Shown: one piece after another, positions 1 to 10,528 of the stretch
Position numbering within the stretch: position 1 is the stretch's first letter
Layout: each line of letters opens with the position of its first letter
NCBI GenBank assembly: GCA_002245135.1
Contig: NGBS01000585.1
Span: 248,001 to 312,000 of the forward strand
Origin: Proteromonas lacertae
Taxonomy: Eukaryota; Sar; Bigyra; Opalinata; Proteromonadidae
Length of the DNA stretch: 64,000 nucleotides
Direction of reading: 5' to 3'
Position numbers and translations under genes: made by a program
Notes under the pieces: model-generated
What the model was told of the DNA's origin: nothing
The model's input: only the letters and a program-made list of their open reading frames with translations
Database searches by the model: none

Positions 1-2549
1 AGTTTTTATATCACAAGGATTAGAACTAAGTAATTTATTGATTTTTGATTCTTCTAATGAATATATCAATATTATTAAGTATAGTTATAATAATATACCT
101 GTTTGTGTTGGAACTTTATATTTATTAGTTGGAAATACAATAGCATATGTAACAGTTGTTCCTTCTACTGTTTTCTTGATTTTAATTGAAGTAATTGTAT
201 TTTCTTCACATAATTCTAACATTCTTCTACTACCACTACTATCTACACATGGAGTAAACTTACCAATATCATCACATGTACCACTCTTAGTTATATCAGC
301 ATTACTACCAATTTCCCATATACTAATGATTTCATCACTATTAATCTCGTGTTTCTTTATTGCTGTATAAACATATACAGCAATATTATCTTTCTTTTGT
401 ACTATTAATTTATCTTTTGTCAAATAATAATTATTAACAGCATTTGTTTCTGTAAATGTTAAATATACATCATCTTTTATTGTCTTATCTTTTTGACAAT
501 ATTCTCCAGAAATATAATAATCTACTATTTTCTTTTCTATATAGTTTTAGTAAATAACAATAATTATACCAAACTCTTCTTTTACTTCTTCTATTTTAGC
601 ATAACCTGCTAAATCTCCGCTAGCAGTTCCTTCAAATGAATAACTTACAGCATCATTTGTTGTTGTTTTCTTGATTTTAAGTGTTCCAATTGTATTTTTA
701 ACACATTCAGCTAATAATCTTCCATTTGTACTTACTTCTGTACATTTTTCTATTGTTCCAGCAGCTGAACATGTTCCACTTCTTGTTGAATCAGCAGTAG
801 GAGAAGCTGTCCATTCACTATATGGATTTGTTTTATCAATTGTAGGTGTAATAGTATAAATATAAAAACTATTATCAGTATTTATTCTTACTAGTTTATC
901 TCCGTTCAAATAATAAGTTGGAGTAATTGCATCTTTAGATATCTACAAATATGTATTTTTATCAACTCTGAATGGTAAAGCACAAATATCTCCTTTTATA
1001 TATCCATCTAATTTTGCTTTATCTATTCTATAAAAATGAATATTTATACCTTCTTCTGTTACTACTGTTGGATTTGCATATGTGCTAGCTGGATCTACTA
1101 CTGTATATTCATTTTTATCAAATTTGATTTTGATTGTTGTTAAAGTATTTACTGAGCATTCTATTGTTGTTGCTGCTGCTAATAATCTTTTTTCTGACTC
1201 AGTTTTACTACATTCTGTTAATGTTCCATCAACTCCACAACTTCCACTTTTCTTTGTTGTATCTACACTATTTTCTATTGTCCATACACTTACTATTTCA
1301 TCATCTACAACTACTTGAGATTTTGTTGCTTTATAAACAAAGAATCCAGAATTATCATTCTTTTCTACTATTAAATTGTCTTTTGTTAAGTAATATATTG
1401 CAGTTGGGCTTGCAGATTTTTTAAATGTTAAATATACATTATCATCTACTCTTTTATCTATTCCACATGGAGAATCAGAAAGTAACCTTTTGACTTTTGT
1501 TTTATCTATTTAATAATATCATAACTAATACCTAGTTCTGTAGTTACTGTTGGATTGGCAAATGTATTAGTTGGTAAAACAAATGCATATACATTTTGAT
1601 CAAATTTGATTTTGATTGTTTTTAATAATGTATTTGTTTCACATGTATTACATTGAATAAATTTACCATCAACTCCACAACTTCCACTCTTACTAGCTGT
1701 ATCTACATTTTCTTCGACTGTCCATACACTAATAAGATTTTCTCCACTACTCTCTTTTTCATATGTTTTTGTTGCTTTATAAACAAAGAATCCAGAATTA
1801 TTTTCTTTTTCTACTATCATTTTATCTTTTGTTAAATAGTAAGTTTCAGTTGGAGTAGCAGACTTTTTAAATGTCAAATAAACATCATCTTTTACTGTTT
1901 TATCATTTAAGCAAAATACTCCATCAAAATATTTATCAACTTTTGATTGTTCTATTTAATATTAATAAATATAAATACCTGCAGAAGCAGTTACTTCTGT
2001 TATTGTATTATATCCTACTAAACTATCACCTGAATTTACTTCTTCAGCAAATGCATATGTTGCTTTTCCTTCTGCATCTGTTGTCTTTTTTATTTTTAGT
2101 GAAGTTATTTTTGTTTCAACACATGTTGGCGTTAATCTTCTACCACCAGCAGCTTCGCCATCACTGCTACCACCATCTGATGTACATTTATCTACTGTAC
2201 CATCAGCTGAACATGTTCCACTTTTGTCATTAACAATTGTAGCAGCAGTCCATCCACTTGCATCACTTACAGTAGAATCAGAAGTTAAAGTATAAACATA
2301 AAAACTATTATCAGTATTTACTCTTACAAGGTTTGTTCCTTTTAAATAGTAAGTTGGACTATCAGCTTTTGTTATCTTTAAGTAAGTACTAGCATCAACT
2401 GGACCATCAGCTAATGATCCTACGATTTTAAATCCTAAAAAACCATACTTCTCAAGTGACTACTCTCACAGCTTGCTGCACTGATTGCAATTAATACTAT
2501 AAATAATATAAATATAAGCCATACAGAGAATAATAGAATATAAGCTCAT
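1..2549 (-). CDS. Secreted tandem-repeat protein, 3' end outside window; carries an in-frame TAG
   Basis: I do not recognise the family. The start at 2549 is chosen because, after removing two short introns, it gives a signal peptide (MSLYSIILLLIAISAASC) that leads directly into the first repeat. At least five related repeats of about 115-150 residues follow, and a sixth begins at the left edge. Each has a YYL-K-L-V core, a KSGTC or RSGTC motif with paired cysteines, a KIKK strand and a hydrophobic end. Repeats fall into two types: one with VRVNTDNSFYVYT (repeats 1 and 4), one with VEK-NDNSGFFVYK (repeats 2, 3 and 5). Introns of about 22-45 bases fall at nearly every repeat boundary (near 1960, 1515, 1040, 560 and 80), so exons and repeats match. 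Repeat 4 has an in-frame TAG at 943-945 where other repeats have a codon in the conserved VYL strand. The product is probably extracellular or on the cell surface. It may be a decaying gene copy. Confidence 0.6.
943..945 (-). other. In-frame TAG stop inside repeat 4
   Basis: The minus-strand reading is NTYL, stop, ISKDAITPTYYL. Sister repeats read STYLKITKADSPTYYL and DVYLTFKKSATPTETYYL, so the frame is conserved on both sides and only one codon is a stop. No intron of the local type can remove it without deleting the conserved strand. Confidence 0.7.
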
Positions 2550-3063
2550 TTTATTCTTTAATTTTTTTGAATGAAAAATGATTGGTTGATTTTAACCAAT
2601 CAAATCATTACTCTCAAAATTTTTAAATTCAACTTACAATTTATAACGGTTAAAACGGCATAATTTCAATTAAATAAATTATATTTTATTATTCTTGTTG
2701 TTTATAACAAAGATGTTTTGTTTTTTGATCTATTTTTCTCAGCGAGGTTTAAAAACACTTATAAATGTTACAATGCATTATAATATGAAAAATATATGTG
2801 ATTTCTGTATGACGATTCAGCTAGTGTGTGATTTTGAATTTTACAGTTGCTTATATAGAAGCACAAATAGGGATTATTACTTTGTTATTTTAAGTTAAAC
2901 ATGATGTTAGTTTTTAAAAGTGTTGATTTCAATCACATCACACTTATTTCATTTTTTTCTCTAACTATTATTATTATACTTATAAAACCACAACACCACA
3001 TTAATATAACAATAATAAAATATATTTACGAGATAAACTAATAATAAATAGGATGAATTATAT
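2550..3063. other. Intergenic stretch, no gene seen
   Basis: About 500 AT-rich bases between the repeat-protein start and the end of the next minus-strand gene. Apart from the CCAAT inverted repeat at 2580-2601 I see no conserved coding signal. A 67-residue open frame near 2695-2898 has no recognisable features and is probably chance. Confidence 0.5.
2580..2601. repeat. 8-bp inverted repeat containing CCAAT, upstream of the repeat-protein gene
   Basis: GATTGGTT (2580-2587) and AACCAATC (2594-2601) form a perfect 8-bp inverted repeat around a six-base loop, about 31 bases upstream of the minus-strand start at 2549. Each arm contains an ATTGG/CCAAT core. It could be a paired CCAAT-type promoter element; this is inference. 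Confidence 0.4.
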
Positions 3064-3677
3064 TTAATTGCTATTACTAGATGGTCTTTGTATATAGGAT
3101 GAGAATTCTGAATTAGATATCTGGTCCACACTTCTATAATCAAAATTATTCAATAATTCATTCGCTTTAACTGAGTCTAGTTGATTAAAATTGTCAAAAC
3201 TATGAATCATCTTTTCAAACTAGAAATAAACATTAATAACAATACTTTAAACATAGATGTAATACCTGGAAATCTTGGAAGGAAGTAGTACTTTATAATA
3301 ATGTGTAATGCAGATACAAATATGAAAATTTCTGGTAATATTGCTTCATTTGACAAATAGTCAACCTAATGTTTATACTACAACATATACTTTGTGAAAC
3401 AATGATCTGGTTATTCCTTCTGTGATTATAATGTTTCTTTTTACTATACTACACATTAATGCTTCTCTTCCCTGTAATAAAATATAAAAATGGGTAGAAT
3501 ACGTTTTGGTATTTACTATTATCATCTCCATGAATTGAAAAATATCTGTTTTTATATCTTTCTTCTTGAATGTTTAGTAGTCCATATAACTAGAATATAA
3601 TCTACACAAAATACTCTTCCTATATCATAGTCGATATTCACAAGTACATCACACCATTTTGATACCTTATAACCCAT
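3064..3677 (-). CDS. Hypothetical protein of about 190 aa, five exons
   Basis: Not recognised. Joining five exons across introns of about 25-45 bases gives a continuous frame. It starts MGYKVSKWCDVLVNIDYD, passes a segment GREALMCSIVKRNIIITE, a hydrophobic stretch ILPEIFIFVSALHIIIKYYF that may be a membrane or amphipathic helix, and ends in a polar tail rich in Asn and Ser (QRPSSNSN). One intron contains an ACTAAAC-like branch site. The gene lies just downstream of and in the same direction as the THOC6-like gene, about 95 bases away. The gene model is supported by consistent splice sites only, so the function is open. Confidence 0.45.
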
Positions 3678-3771
3678 TAATTGAAGTGAAAACAAAAAAC
3701 TGTTATTGAAAATATTACCGTTTCTTTCAGTTATTCAAAAATCAAAAAAAAACAATAATACAAAGCATTAT

Positions 3772-4987
3772 TTAAGCTAAAATACAATTAAAATATAATG
3801 TCTTAAATCCATCATTTGAAATAACAATTGAATTGGAAGAACCAGCAATTGTACACAATTGATGATATTTCGATAAACAAGTAACAGATGACATATCAGT
3901 TTTTAAAGTTCCTAAATTCATTCCATCTCTACTATATCTATATATATTCTTCCCTTGACTTCCCACCAGTAATTCATTTTCAAAATACAACAGCGACTGA
4001 ACTGGATATTGAGTAGATTGTGGTGTTAATACAGTCCTTGAAGCAATTGGAATCTAGTCATAATAATAATAATTATTATTATACTTGTAAAACAGCTCCA
4101 TTATTCTCTTTACCACCTCCAATAGCCTATATATAATCAATCAATATATATACAATCCAATTCTCATTATCATCCAACTCTACTGACGATATCCAATCAA
4201 ATGATGTTTTATCTTGTTGATGAGGGTTAATATTAGTTGTAACCTTATGATCATTACTACGTGAATCTATATACAATAATAATAATAATAATATACCCCA
4301 AAACTTAACAGTTCCATCTTCAGATCCACTTATAATCTCTTGAGACTTTTGTAATGTTTTTAACACAGTTATTTCTCGAATATGACTTTTATATTCAATA
4401 ACTTTCTCACCTGTTTTTATATCAATACCATATATATTATTATCACTACAGCCGTTGTATATTATATTATCTCCTGAGAAGTAAGTTAAACAATTAAAAG
4501 AGGTTGATAAATGATTTTCATCTATTGTTATTTTATAATGTATTGAAGGAGTGGAATTGTTGTTGAGTAATGATGATAATAAATATCCATAAAGTCCTGT
4601 TTTTGATGAACATAATATCATTGTGTTGTTGTTTATTGAGTAGAATTTGATTTGTCTAATAAATTTTTCTTCCAGTTGAACTGATACTAATGGATGTGGT
4701 TTGTAACTATAATAAGATGATTCTTAATATAATACTCAAAATCTCTAGAATCCCAGAAGGTTTTAGTCTATTTCAATAATAAATGTTTTTATACTGTTAT
4801 CTTTTCCATATCCCATATATAAATTATTGAAAAATTACTGAGAGCAGCATAATACCTTCCGTCTTCAGAGAAATCAGAAGAAACTATAATGGAGTTAAGC
4901 AATCTAGCTTTTCTTAGCATTTCTGCATTGTAACTATAAACATCAACAAATAATTCAATACTTATCAAATGAAAATGAAACAGCCAT
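3772..4987 (-). CDS. THOC6: THO complex subunit 6-like WD40 protein
   Basis: Probable THOC6, a seven-bladed WD40 subunit of the THO/TREX complex that couples transcription to mRNA export in the nucleus. Spliced start MAVSFSFDNYNAEMLRKARL leads into SSDFSEDGRYYAALSNFSIIYIWD, the first blade. Blade-like segments follow: an IICSGSEDG-type blade (KSQEIISGSEDGTVKFW), then a DWISSVELDDNENWIV-IGGGKE blade matching the THOC6 segment with WIGCLATD and CGGG. The C-terminus (TIAGSSNSIVISNDGFKTLYF) matches the THOC6 ending with its [20 protein letters not shown] pattern. At least five short introns interrupt it; one near 4050-4080 is rich in TAA/TTA triplets. The family call rests on the order of these segments. 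WD40 proteins are easily confused, so a related WD40 protein is the main alternative. Confidence 0.65.
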
Positions 4988-5022
4988 TTAGTAAAAGCAA
5001 AATGAAAAAAAAATGATTAGAA

Positions 5023-5039
5023 TCAAGCCAAAAGCTTGG
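5023..5039. promoter_or_regulatory. Paired TCAAGCC / AAGCTTGG element in a divergent promoter
   Basis: TCAAGCC (5023-5029) and AAGCTTGG (5032-5039) lie between the divergent THOC6-like gene (start 4987, minus) and the zinc-finger protein gene (start 5074, plus). The same element recurs upstream of many genes in this window. A role as a transcription-factor site is inferred from recurrence only. Confidence 0.35.
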
Positions 5040-5073
5040 ACTTTGAAATTACAGTTAATACATTTTTAAACTG

Positions 5074-5854
5074 ATGGAAGAAGAATCTGATGATAAAAGC
5101 CAAGTTAATGAGAGTGATAGTGAATCTACACATGAAGATGAATTAGAAAGCAGGTCAGAATCCTCCAAACAATCAAGACCAAGTATACAATCAGAGAATG
5201 AGTTACAATTAAGTTCTGATGAAGCAGAACATGAAGCAATATTCAATCAAATAAAAAGCAAATACAGTAATAAGAAAAGATCTAAAACCCCTTCACCAAT
5301 ATCAACAAGAGTATATAAAAATAAACTCATTGTATGTTTTATAGTCAAATTCCAAGTCCAGTGAAAGACGTTCTAAAACACCGTCAATATCTTCCCATCG
5401 TTCTATGAATAGTTCAAATTCAGTTCCAGTATTTGATAGATTGTATGCAGAATCATATGCACTTCGAAAAAAGAGAGAAGAAGAAATAAAAAACAAAGAA
5501 GATTCAGAAATGCAGAAATACTCTTCAAAGAAAAGATCAACTTCAACTCCAGTAAGGGCAAATTCAGTCTATTCACCAACTAAAATAAAACAACACTACC
5601 AAGAAAGAGAAATTTATCAAAAAGAACAACAATTAAAAGCTGAAGAAGAGAAAAAGAATAATGAAATATGGTTATGTCCAATTTGTAGTTATTCAAACAA
5701 AATGAAAGATAAAATGTGTATGAATCCAATGAAAGGAGGAACAGTGAAAGTAACAATACAAAATTTAAAGAAATGTAAATCTCAACAAATGGAAGAAGTG
5801 TTAGTGTGTGGATGTAAACAACCAAAACTAGGAACTCCATTTATATGTAAAGTA

Positions 5855-5905
<51 letters not shown>

Positions 5906-6352
5906 GAGATCTAAAGATTTAATGAATACACCAGGTCAAAATACATTTCAAAGTCTATATGAAGATTCTGTATGTAGAAAAGATCGAAGAGAAGTTCTAC
6001 AAAAGGCAGATGATGAGAGATTGAATAAAGTATATACATATACACCAACATTGAATAAACATTCCGTAAATATAGTTAATAAGAAAGGAGATGTATAGAA
6101 TATTACTATTATCATTAATATATAAATAGAGAGATAAGAATATTGGTGAATATTTATATAAACAATTTCAATTGAAATTAAAGAATAGTAATAATTTGGA
6201 ATTAGAAAATAAATCAACAACATCATCTAGTAAGACATCTCGATTACATCCATATACAAATGAAACACAGAAAGAATTTTGTGATAGATTATATCGAGAT
6301 GGAGAAAGAAAAGAATTATTAAGAAAAATGAAAGAAAGTGAAGCTGTATATA

Positions 6353-6383
<31 letters not shown>

Positions 6384-7318
6384 GTTACAATATGATGAAG
6401 ATGGTCACAAATTATTCCAACCACATATTACACGTGAACCTCTTATTATTAATAGAGATCCAGATTTAGATATTTATACTTATTTACATGCATTATCATA
6501 TACACAAAACCAGAAATTACAGTTATTGAAAGAGAATTATGAGGATGAAGAAAAATATGAAATAAATGTATTTATAATTATAATTAACTATTATTATTAT
6601 TTATTATTAATAGAGTGGGAAAATGAAGAATAATCACACTGACAAAGTAACAAAGAAGAAGAGTGAATGGTTCTTCAAAAAAGTGTTTAGTATAATGATA
6701 GATTCTGAAACATTTGATAATTTTGATGAAGTGATAATTGATAAGAGTGTAATAGAGAAAGATTATAGTATATTCAGAGATGAATGTCAAAATATATTAA
6801 AGAACTTCTTTATTAGAAATTTGAATAAAAAATACACATTTCTTCCATTTTCTCATTCATTATATAAATATATTGTAACTTCAACAGGTGGAAGATTTGC
6901 ATTTGTAATTGCTCCACAAGCGAAAATGAATATACCTCCAGAATTTGATGAAAAAGAAATGTTATTTTCACCAAAAATAAATATTAGATCACATCAAATA
7001 TTAAAGAACTCAGAACATTATAACAATAATAATAATAATAATCAATCTATTTATACAACATTATATGAAGATCATATTAACCATCAAAAAAGACTTGAGC
7101 ATTTAAAAGAACTTTATTTATCTCAACAATGTGAGGAATATTCATTTCAACCTCAAGTTGGTAGAAAACCGCAATATGATGTAAATAATACAACAACAAC
7201 AACTAGAACATCTTTATCAGCTAATAGTAGTAAAGATATTAAAAGATCAACTCCAATGAAGGTTGATCATTCTATTTATAAAGAAGAAGAGTTTGATGAT
7301 TATGATAATGACGAATGA
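5074..7318 (+). CDS. Charged, zinc-finger-containing protein with repeated LY-D-R motifs
   Basis: Not assigned to a named family. About six exons join in frame. The N-terminus is acidic and serine-rich (MEEESDDKSQVNESDSEST). Repeated motifs then appear: VFDRLYAESYALRKKREEE, FQSLYEDSVCRKDRREVL, FCDRLYRDGERKELLRKM and TLYEDHINHQKRLEHLKE, each a (F)xxLYxD segment followed by a basic helix. The first is followed by a possible RanBP2-like zinc finger, WLCPICSYSNKMKDKMC. The C-terminal region has a YSFQPQVGRKPQYD segment, the kind of ending that follows LY-D repeats in many protist cytoskeletal proteins. Introns near 5850-5910 and 6345-6384 are almost pure TAT or TTA repeats. A structural role, perhaps ciliary or cytoskeletal, is inference. 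It ends in a DDYDNDE tail. Confidence 0.6.
5850..5910 (+). repeat. TAT-triplet microsatellite filling an intron
   Basis: After GTATAT the intron is almost purely TAT repeats and closes with ATATAG. A similar TTA tract fills a second intron of the same gene near 6349-6384. Repeat expansion seems tolerated because the tract holds no TAG except at the acceptor. Confidence 0.75.
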
Positions 7319-7633
7319 AATAAATATATTTATATGTTATTATTCCTACAAATAGGTAATGTACTTAGATTAATAAATTTGTGTATTTATTAAATTTTGT
7401 TTAAACATATCGAATAGCAATACCATAATATTTTTACCTGCTTTGCTCCATTATTTTGAACATTGTTTTGATTAAATAGCATGAAATGATTATATTTATT
7501 TAAACAAAAAGCTCGCTAGTTTGGGCATAAAGTGGCAATATGACCAAATAGAATGGCCAGCTTGGATAGTTCAGCAATAAATTAGCTTACATTACGTTTA
7601 TTTGATTTAAACCAAAATAATCAGTTAATGACA
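7319..7633. other. Intergenic stretch, probable 5' part of the next gene
   Basis: No clear gene. The first exon of the following cysteine-rich gene must lie at the right end of this stretch or just beyond, since the frame opening at 7634 is preceded by an acceptor-like CTGTAG. I could not choose a start codon. Confidence 0.4.
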
Positions 7634-8881
7634 TCTGTAGCAGCCAGAACCAATTACATCAGATATATCAAAACCATTAACTGATAATAATACCTTGGAA
7701 AATCAAGCTGTACCTACTCCTCAGACAAATTTAGATAATCAAAGCAAAGCTGAAAATATATCATCACATGTTGCACTTCCTATTAATTCTGTGGAAGCAT
7801 TTAGTTCATGTATATATAAAACGTCTTATGATTTAGCTGAATCTTTACTAATAGTAGAACTGTTTGGATATAACTATGGAAAGTATGAGAAAGTTGGTGA
7901 TTATCAAAGAGTAAGGAGAACAGGCCGTAAAAAAGTATGGAATATATCCTACCTCCAATATGCAGATGAATAGAGTTGCTGAACCATTATTATATGTATG
8001 TATATAACATTACAATGATGATATATATAATATAATAGATTATACAAGAAGATGATAGAACTTACAAACAAAATATTGCAGCTCATTGTTGTTGTGTAGA
8101 TCCTGTTACACCAACTGAACCTCCTTGCTGGAAAGTAGTAGATCCACAAACAAAAGAAATACTGTTTACAATCCCAAGAATAGCTTCAGCACAAGAATTT
8201 AGTTTTAAAATTGAAGGAAAGAATAAAACAATAACACTTCTACTTGACAGAGAATCAACATGTTGTTTTGGTGATTTCAGACCATACTGTAAAAATTGTC
8301 GTGATAAAGTATCTACGCTTAAATTTTTTACTAATTCAGCTGGACATAGTGAATCAATCAAAAAAAGATCTTTATATGGAGGAATGAAAGTGATTGATGA
8401 TAAAGGAACTCTTATTTATCATAATTTAGAATCACCAGATTGTTGCTGGTTCTGTTGTTGCTGTGAAGGGAATGATAACACTAGATCTGGAGGTAGTGAT
8501 AGTATATGTAGCGACAGAACTAGTTATTATCCTAGATACTCTTGGAAGAATCCAGATAGTTGTTTTTGTTGTAATTGCGGATGTTTAACCACATGCTGCC
8601 CTAAGCCTTATGATAGCGAAATTACTGCAAAAGTGGTAGGAAGTCTAGGAGAGTCGAATTCTCATGCTGCTTATGAAATTACAACACTAACAAATGTAGC
8701 TCAAAGTGATCCAACCTTTTATGCTCATAGCATTAAGGTCACTTTTACAAACATAGTATGTTGCGAAGTTAGGATTGCTATATTACTAAATATTTTAGAT
8801 GATAGAGAGGATGATGACTATGATAAAGCTAATATTGACTATTATTCGTGTTCAAAACCTGGTTATGGGTTTTGTTGTTAA
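7634..8881 (+). CDS. Cysteine-rich protein A, possible scramblase-like, tandem paralogue of next gene
   Basis: The 5' exon is unresolved; the readable frame starts QPEPITSDISKPLTDNN. Introns near 7810-7836, 7935-7965 and 7996-8042 join exons in frame. The core has CCCVDPVTPTEPPCWKVVD followed by PQTKEILFTIPR, then clustered cysteines (STCCFGDF, CKNCRDK), YGGMKVIDDKGTLIY, DCCWFCCCCEGND and SCFCCNCGCLTTCCPKP, then a domain ending NILDDREDDDYDKANID. The early CCxxDP-W-x-x-x-DPQTxEIL pattern and cysteine clusters recall the start of phospholipid scramblases (tubby-like fold), which bind and move membrane lipids. The resemblance is remote and cysteines may instead be acylated or bind metal. I saw no clear C-terminal membrane helix. 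Its order of blocks matches the next gene, so the two arose by tandem duplication. Confidence 0.5.
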
Positions 8882-8944
8882 TTGTTTATTAATTGTTTTT
8901 ATTTACATGTTTGTTTTTTAATGTTTATGTTGATTTTGAACCAT

Positions 8945-8959
8945 TCAAGTTTAACTTGA
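8945..8959. promoter_or_regulatory. Near-palindrome TCAAGTTTAACTTGA before a start codon
   Basis: TCAAGTTTAACTTGA lies five bases before the ATG of cysteine-rich gene B at 8964. It resembles two head-to-head copies of the TCAAG element found upstream of other genes here. Function is inferred. Confidence 0.35.
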
Positions 8960-8963
8960 GAAT

Positions 8964-10229
8964 ATGGCTTTGATAAATACAGAAGTTGCTGTTGAAAACA
9001 ATGTGCTATCCTTTGAACATGTATCTAGAAGCGAAAATAGTCTGTTGATAATACACCACTACAACAAGAAGTAAATCAAAAAGAGATTGCTATGGTTAAC
9101 TTAGATACAAATATATCACCACATGAAGCTAAATAAAATTGTACATGAAGCAGTTTCAACAAACGTTTTTGAAGCTATTAGCTTGCGTATTATTTAATTA
9201 TATTTTTTTAGTTAATATACTTGGATTTTCACCTCTCTTTGGTGCAGAGTATAACAAATTTGATAAAGGTGGTAATTTTTCAAGAAGAAGAAAGACATAT
9301 TATGAAAGATATGGTATTTTTAATGTAGAAGATGAAAAATTTGATCGTATTACTCCACCTATGTTGTATTTAATGAAAGTCGATGATAGAGAATATGAAG
9401 AAGTAGAATGTAGTAATTGCAGTTTTTGCTGTGGTATAGATCCTGTGAAAACATTGGATCCACCCACTTGGATATTCATAGATCCACAAACTAATGAAGT
9501 ATTAATGACAGTATCAAGAGAACCAAATGGAGCTACAGAATATATAACAAAAATACCAACAAATCCAGAGTTAGTCATTCATACTGATAGACATACTAAA
9601 TGGTATAGAGGTGATTTGAGAAATTGTGGATGTGGTTGTGGCTATCCTACAGTAGCAATAGAAACACAATTTAGAAAGACACCTGAAGGTAATCCCACAT
9701 CAGTCTACAATAGAACACTGTATGGAGGAGTAAAAATACAAAAAGAAGGTAAAACATTATATAGTAACTATAATAACTTTAGTATACTCTGTACTAATCC
9801 AACATTATGCAGAAATTATTGCAATTGTTGTTGTAGAGGTGAAAATGTTTATATACCATCATCAAAATGGACTGATCCAAATGGATGTGTATGTTGTGAT
9901 TGTGGATGTAGAACATGTTGTCCTTCAGAACCAGTAGTTGAAACAGTGTATAATTAATATTATATTCATATTTCTTATTTGTCTATGTGAATAGTGAAAT
10001 CAGAAGGTTTAATGGTGATGAAAGAAAGGATGTTTTGATTAAAAGAACCATTGTTACACCATTAAATCAAAATGATTTTGGATTTGCAGCTAATTATGAG
10101 ATTATTGATTTTACTGAGAATAAAAACATTCCATATGAAGAGAAATTGGCTATAATTCTAGCTCATATTATACCACATCATGATGATGATTATGATAGAA
10201 CAAAAATACCATGTTATAGTTATTCTTAG
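8964..10229 (+). CDS. Cysteine-rich protein B, tandem paralogue of protein A
   Basis: Start at 8964 (MALINTEVAVENN) joins through a 38-base intron to SVDNTPLQQEV. The next junction is uncertain: an apparent stop at about 9133 can be removed by a 34-base GT-AG intron (about 9092-9125), giving LNKIVHEAVSTNVFEA. A further intron near 9187-9211 leads to the conserved core: CSNCSFCCGIDPVKTLDPPT, WIFIDPQTNEVLMTVSR, NCGCGCGYP, LYGGVKIQKEGKTLYS, NYCNCCCRG and CVCCDCGCRTCCP. A last intron after about 9945 leads to a C-terminal block ending HHDDDYDRTKIPCYSYS, which matches NILDDREDDDYDKAN of protein A. As with protein A, a scramblase or tubby-fold relationship is possible but weak. The pair share block order but differ a lot in sequence, so the duplication is not recent. 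Confidence 0.5.
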
Positions 10230-10528
10230 ATTCTTTATATAAAATTTGATAAATTGAATCTAATATGTGAATATGTTTGTCTTTTTCTTTCAAAATAATC
10301 TATTTATCACAATATATTTATCATATACTAAAGTCTATTAGAATTCAATGGATGAAAACATCTATAACCATGTCACCAACTGAATTTCTATTCATTTATT
10401 AATACACTGACTTTAGAAGTTTTTTTAATTTTGATGGTTTGTTTGGCTTGGTAATTTACATGGTAATTAAGTCAAAAATTTGTAAATGAAAATATGTATT
10501 AAATAAATGAATTTAGGTTAATTAATAT

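Noticed and set aside
2450-2549. Frame break after the signal peptide of the repeat gene
   Set aside because: A 26-base intron (GTCACT...TTTTAG) joins the signal peptide to the first repeat in frame.
8964-9190. Frameshift in the second cysteine-rich gene
   Set aside because: A 34-base GT-AG intron at about 9092-9125 restores the frame, so a frameshift is not needed.
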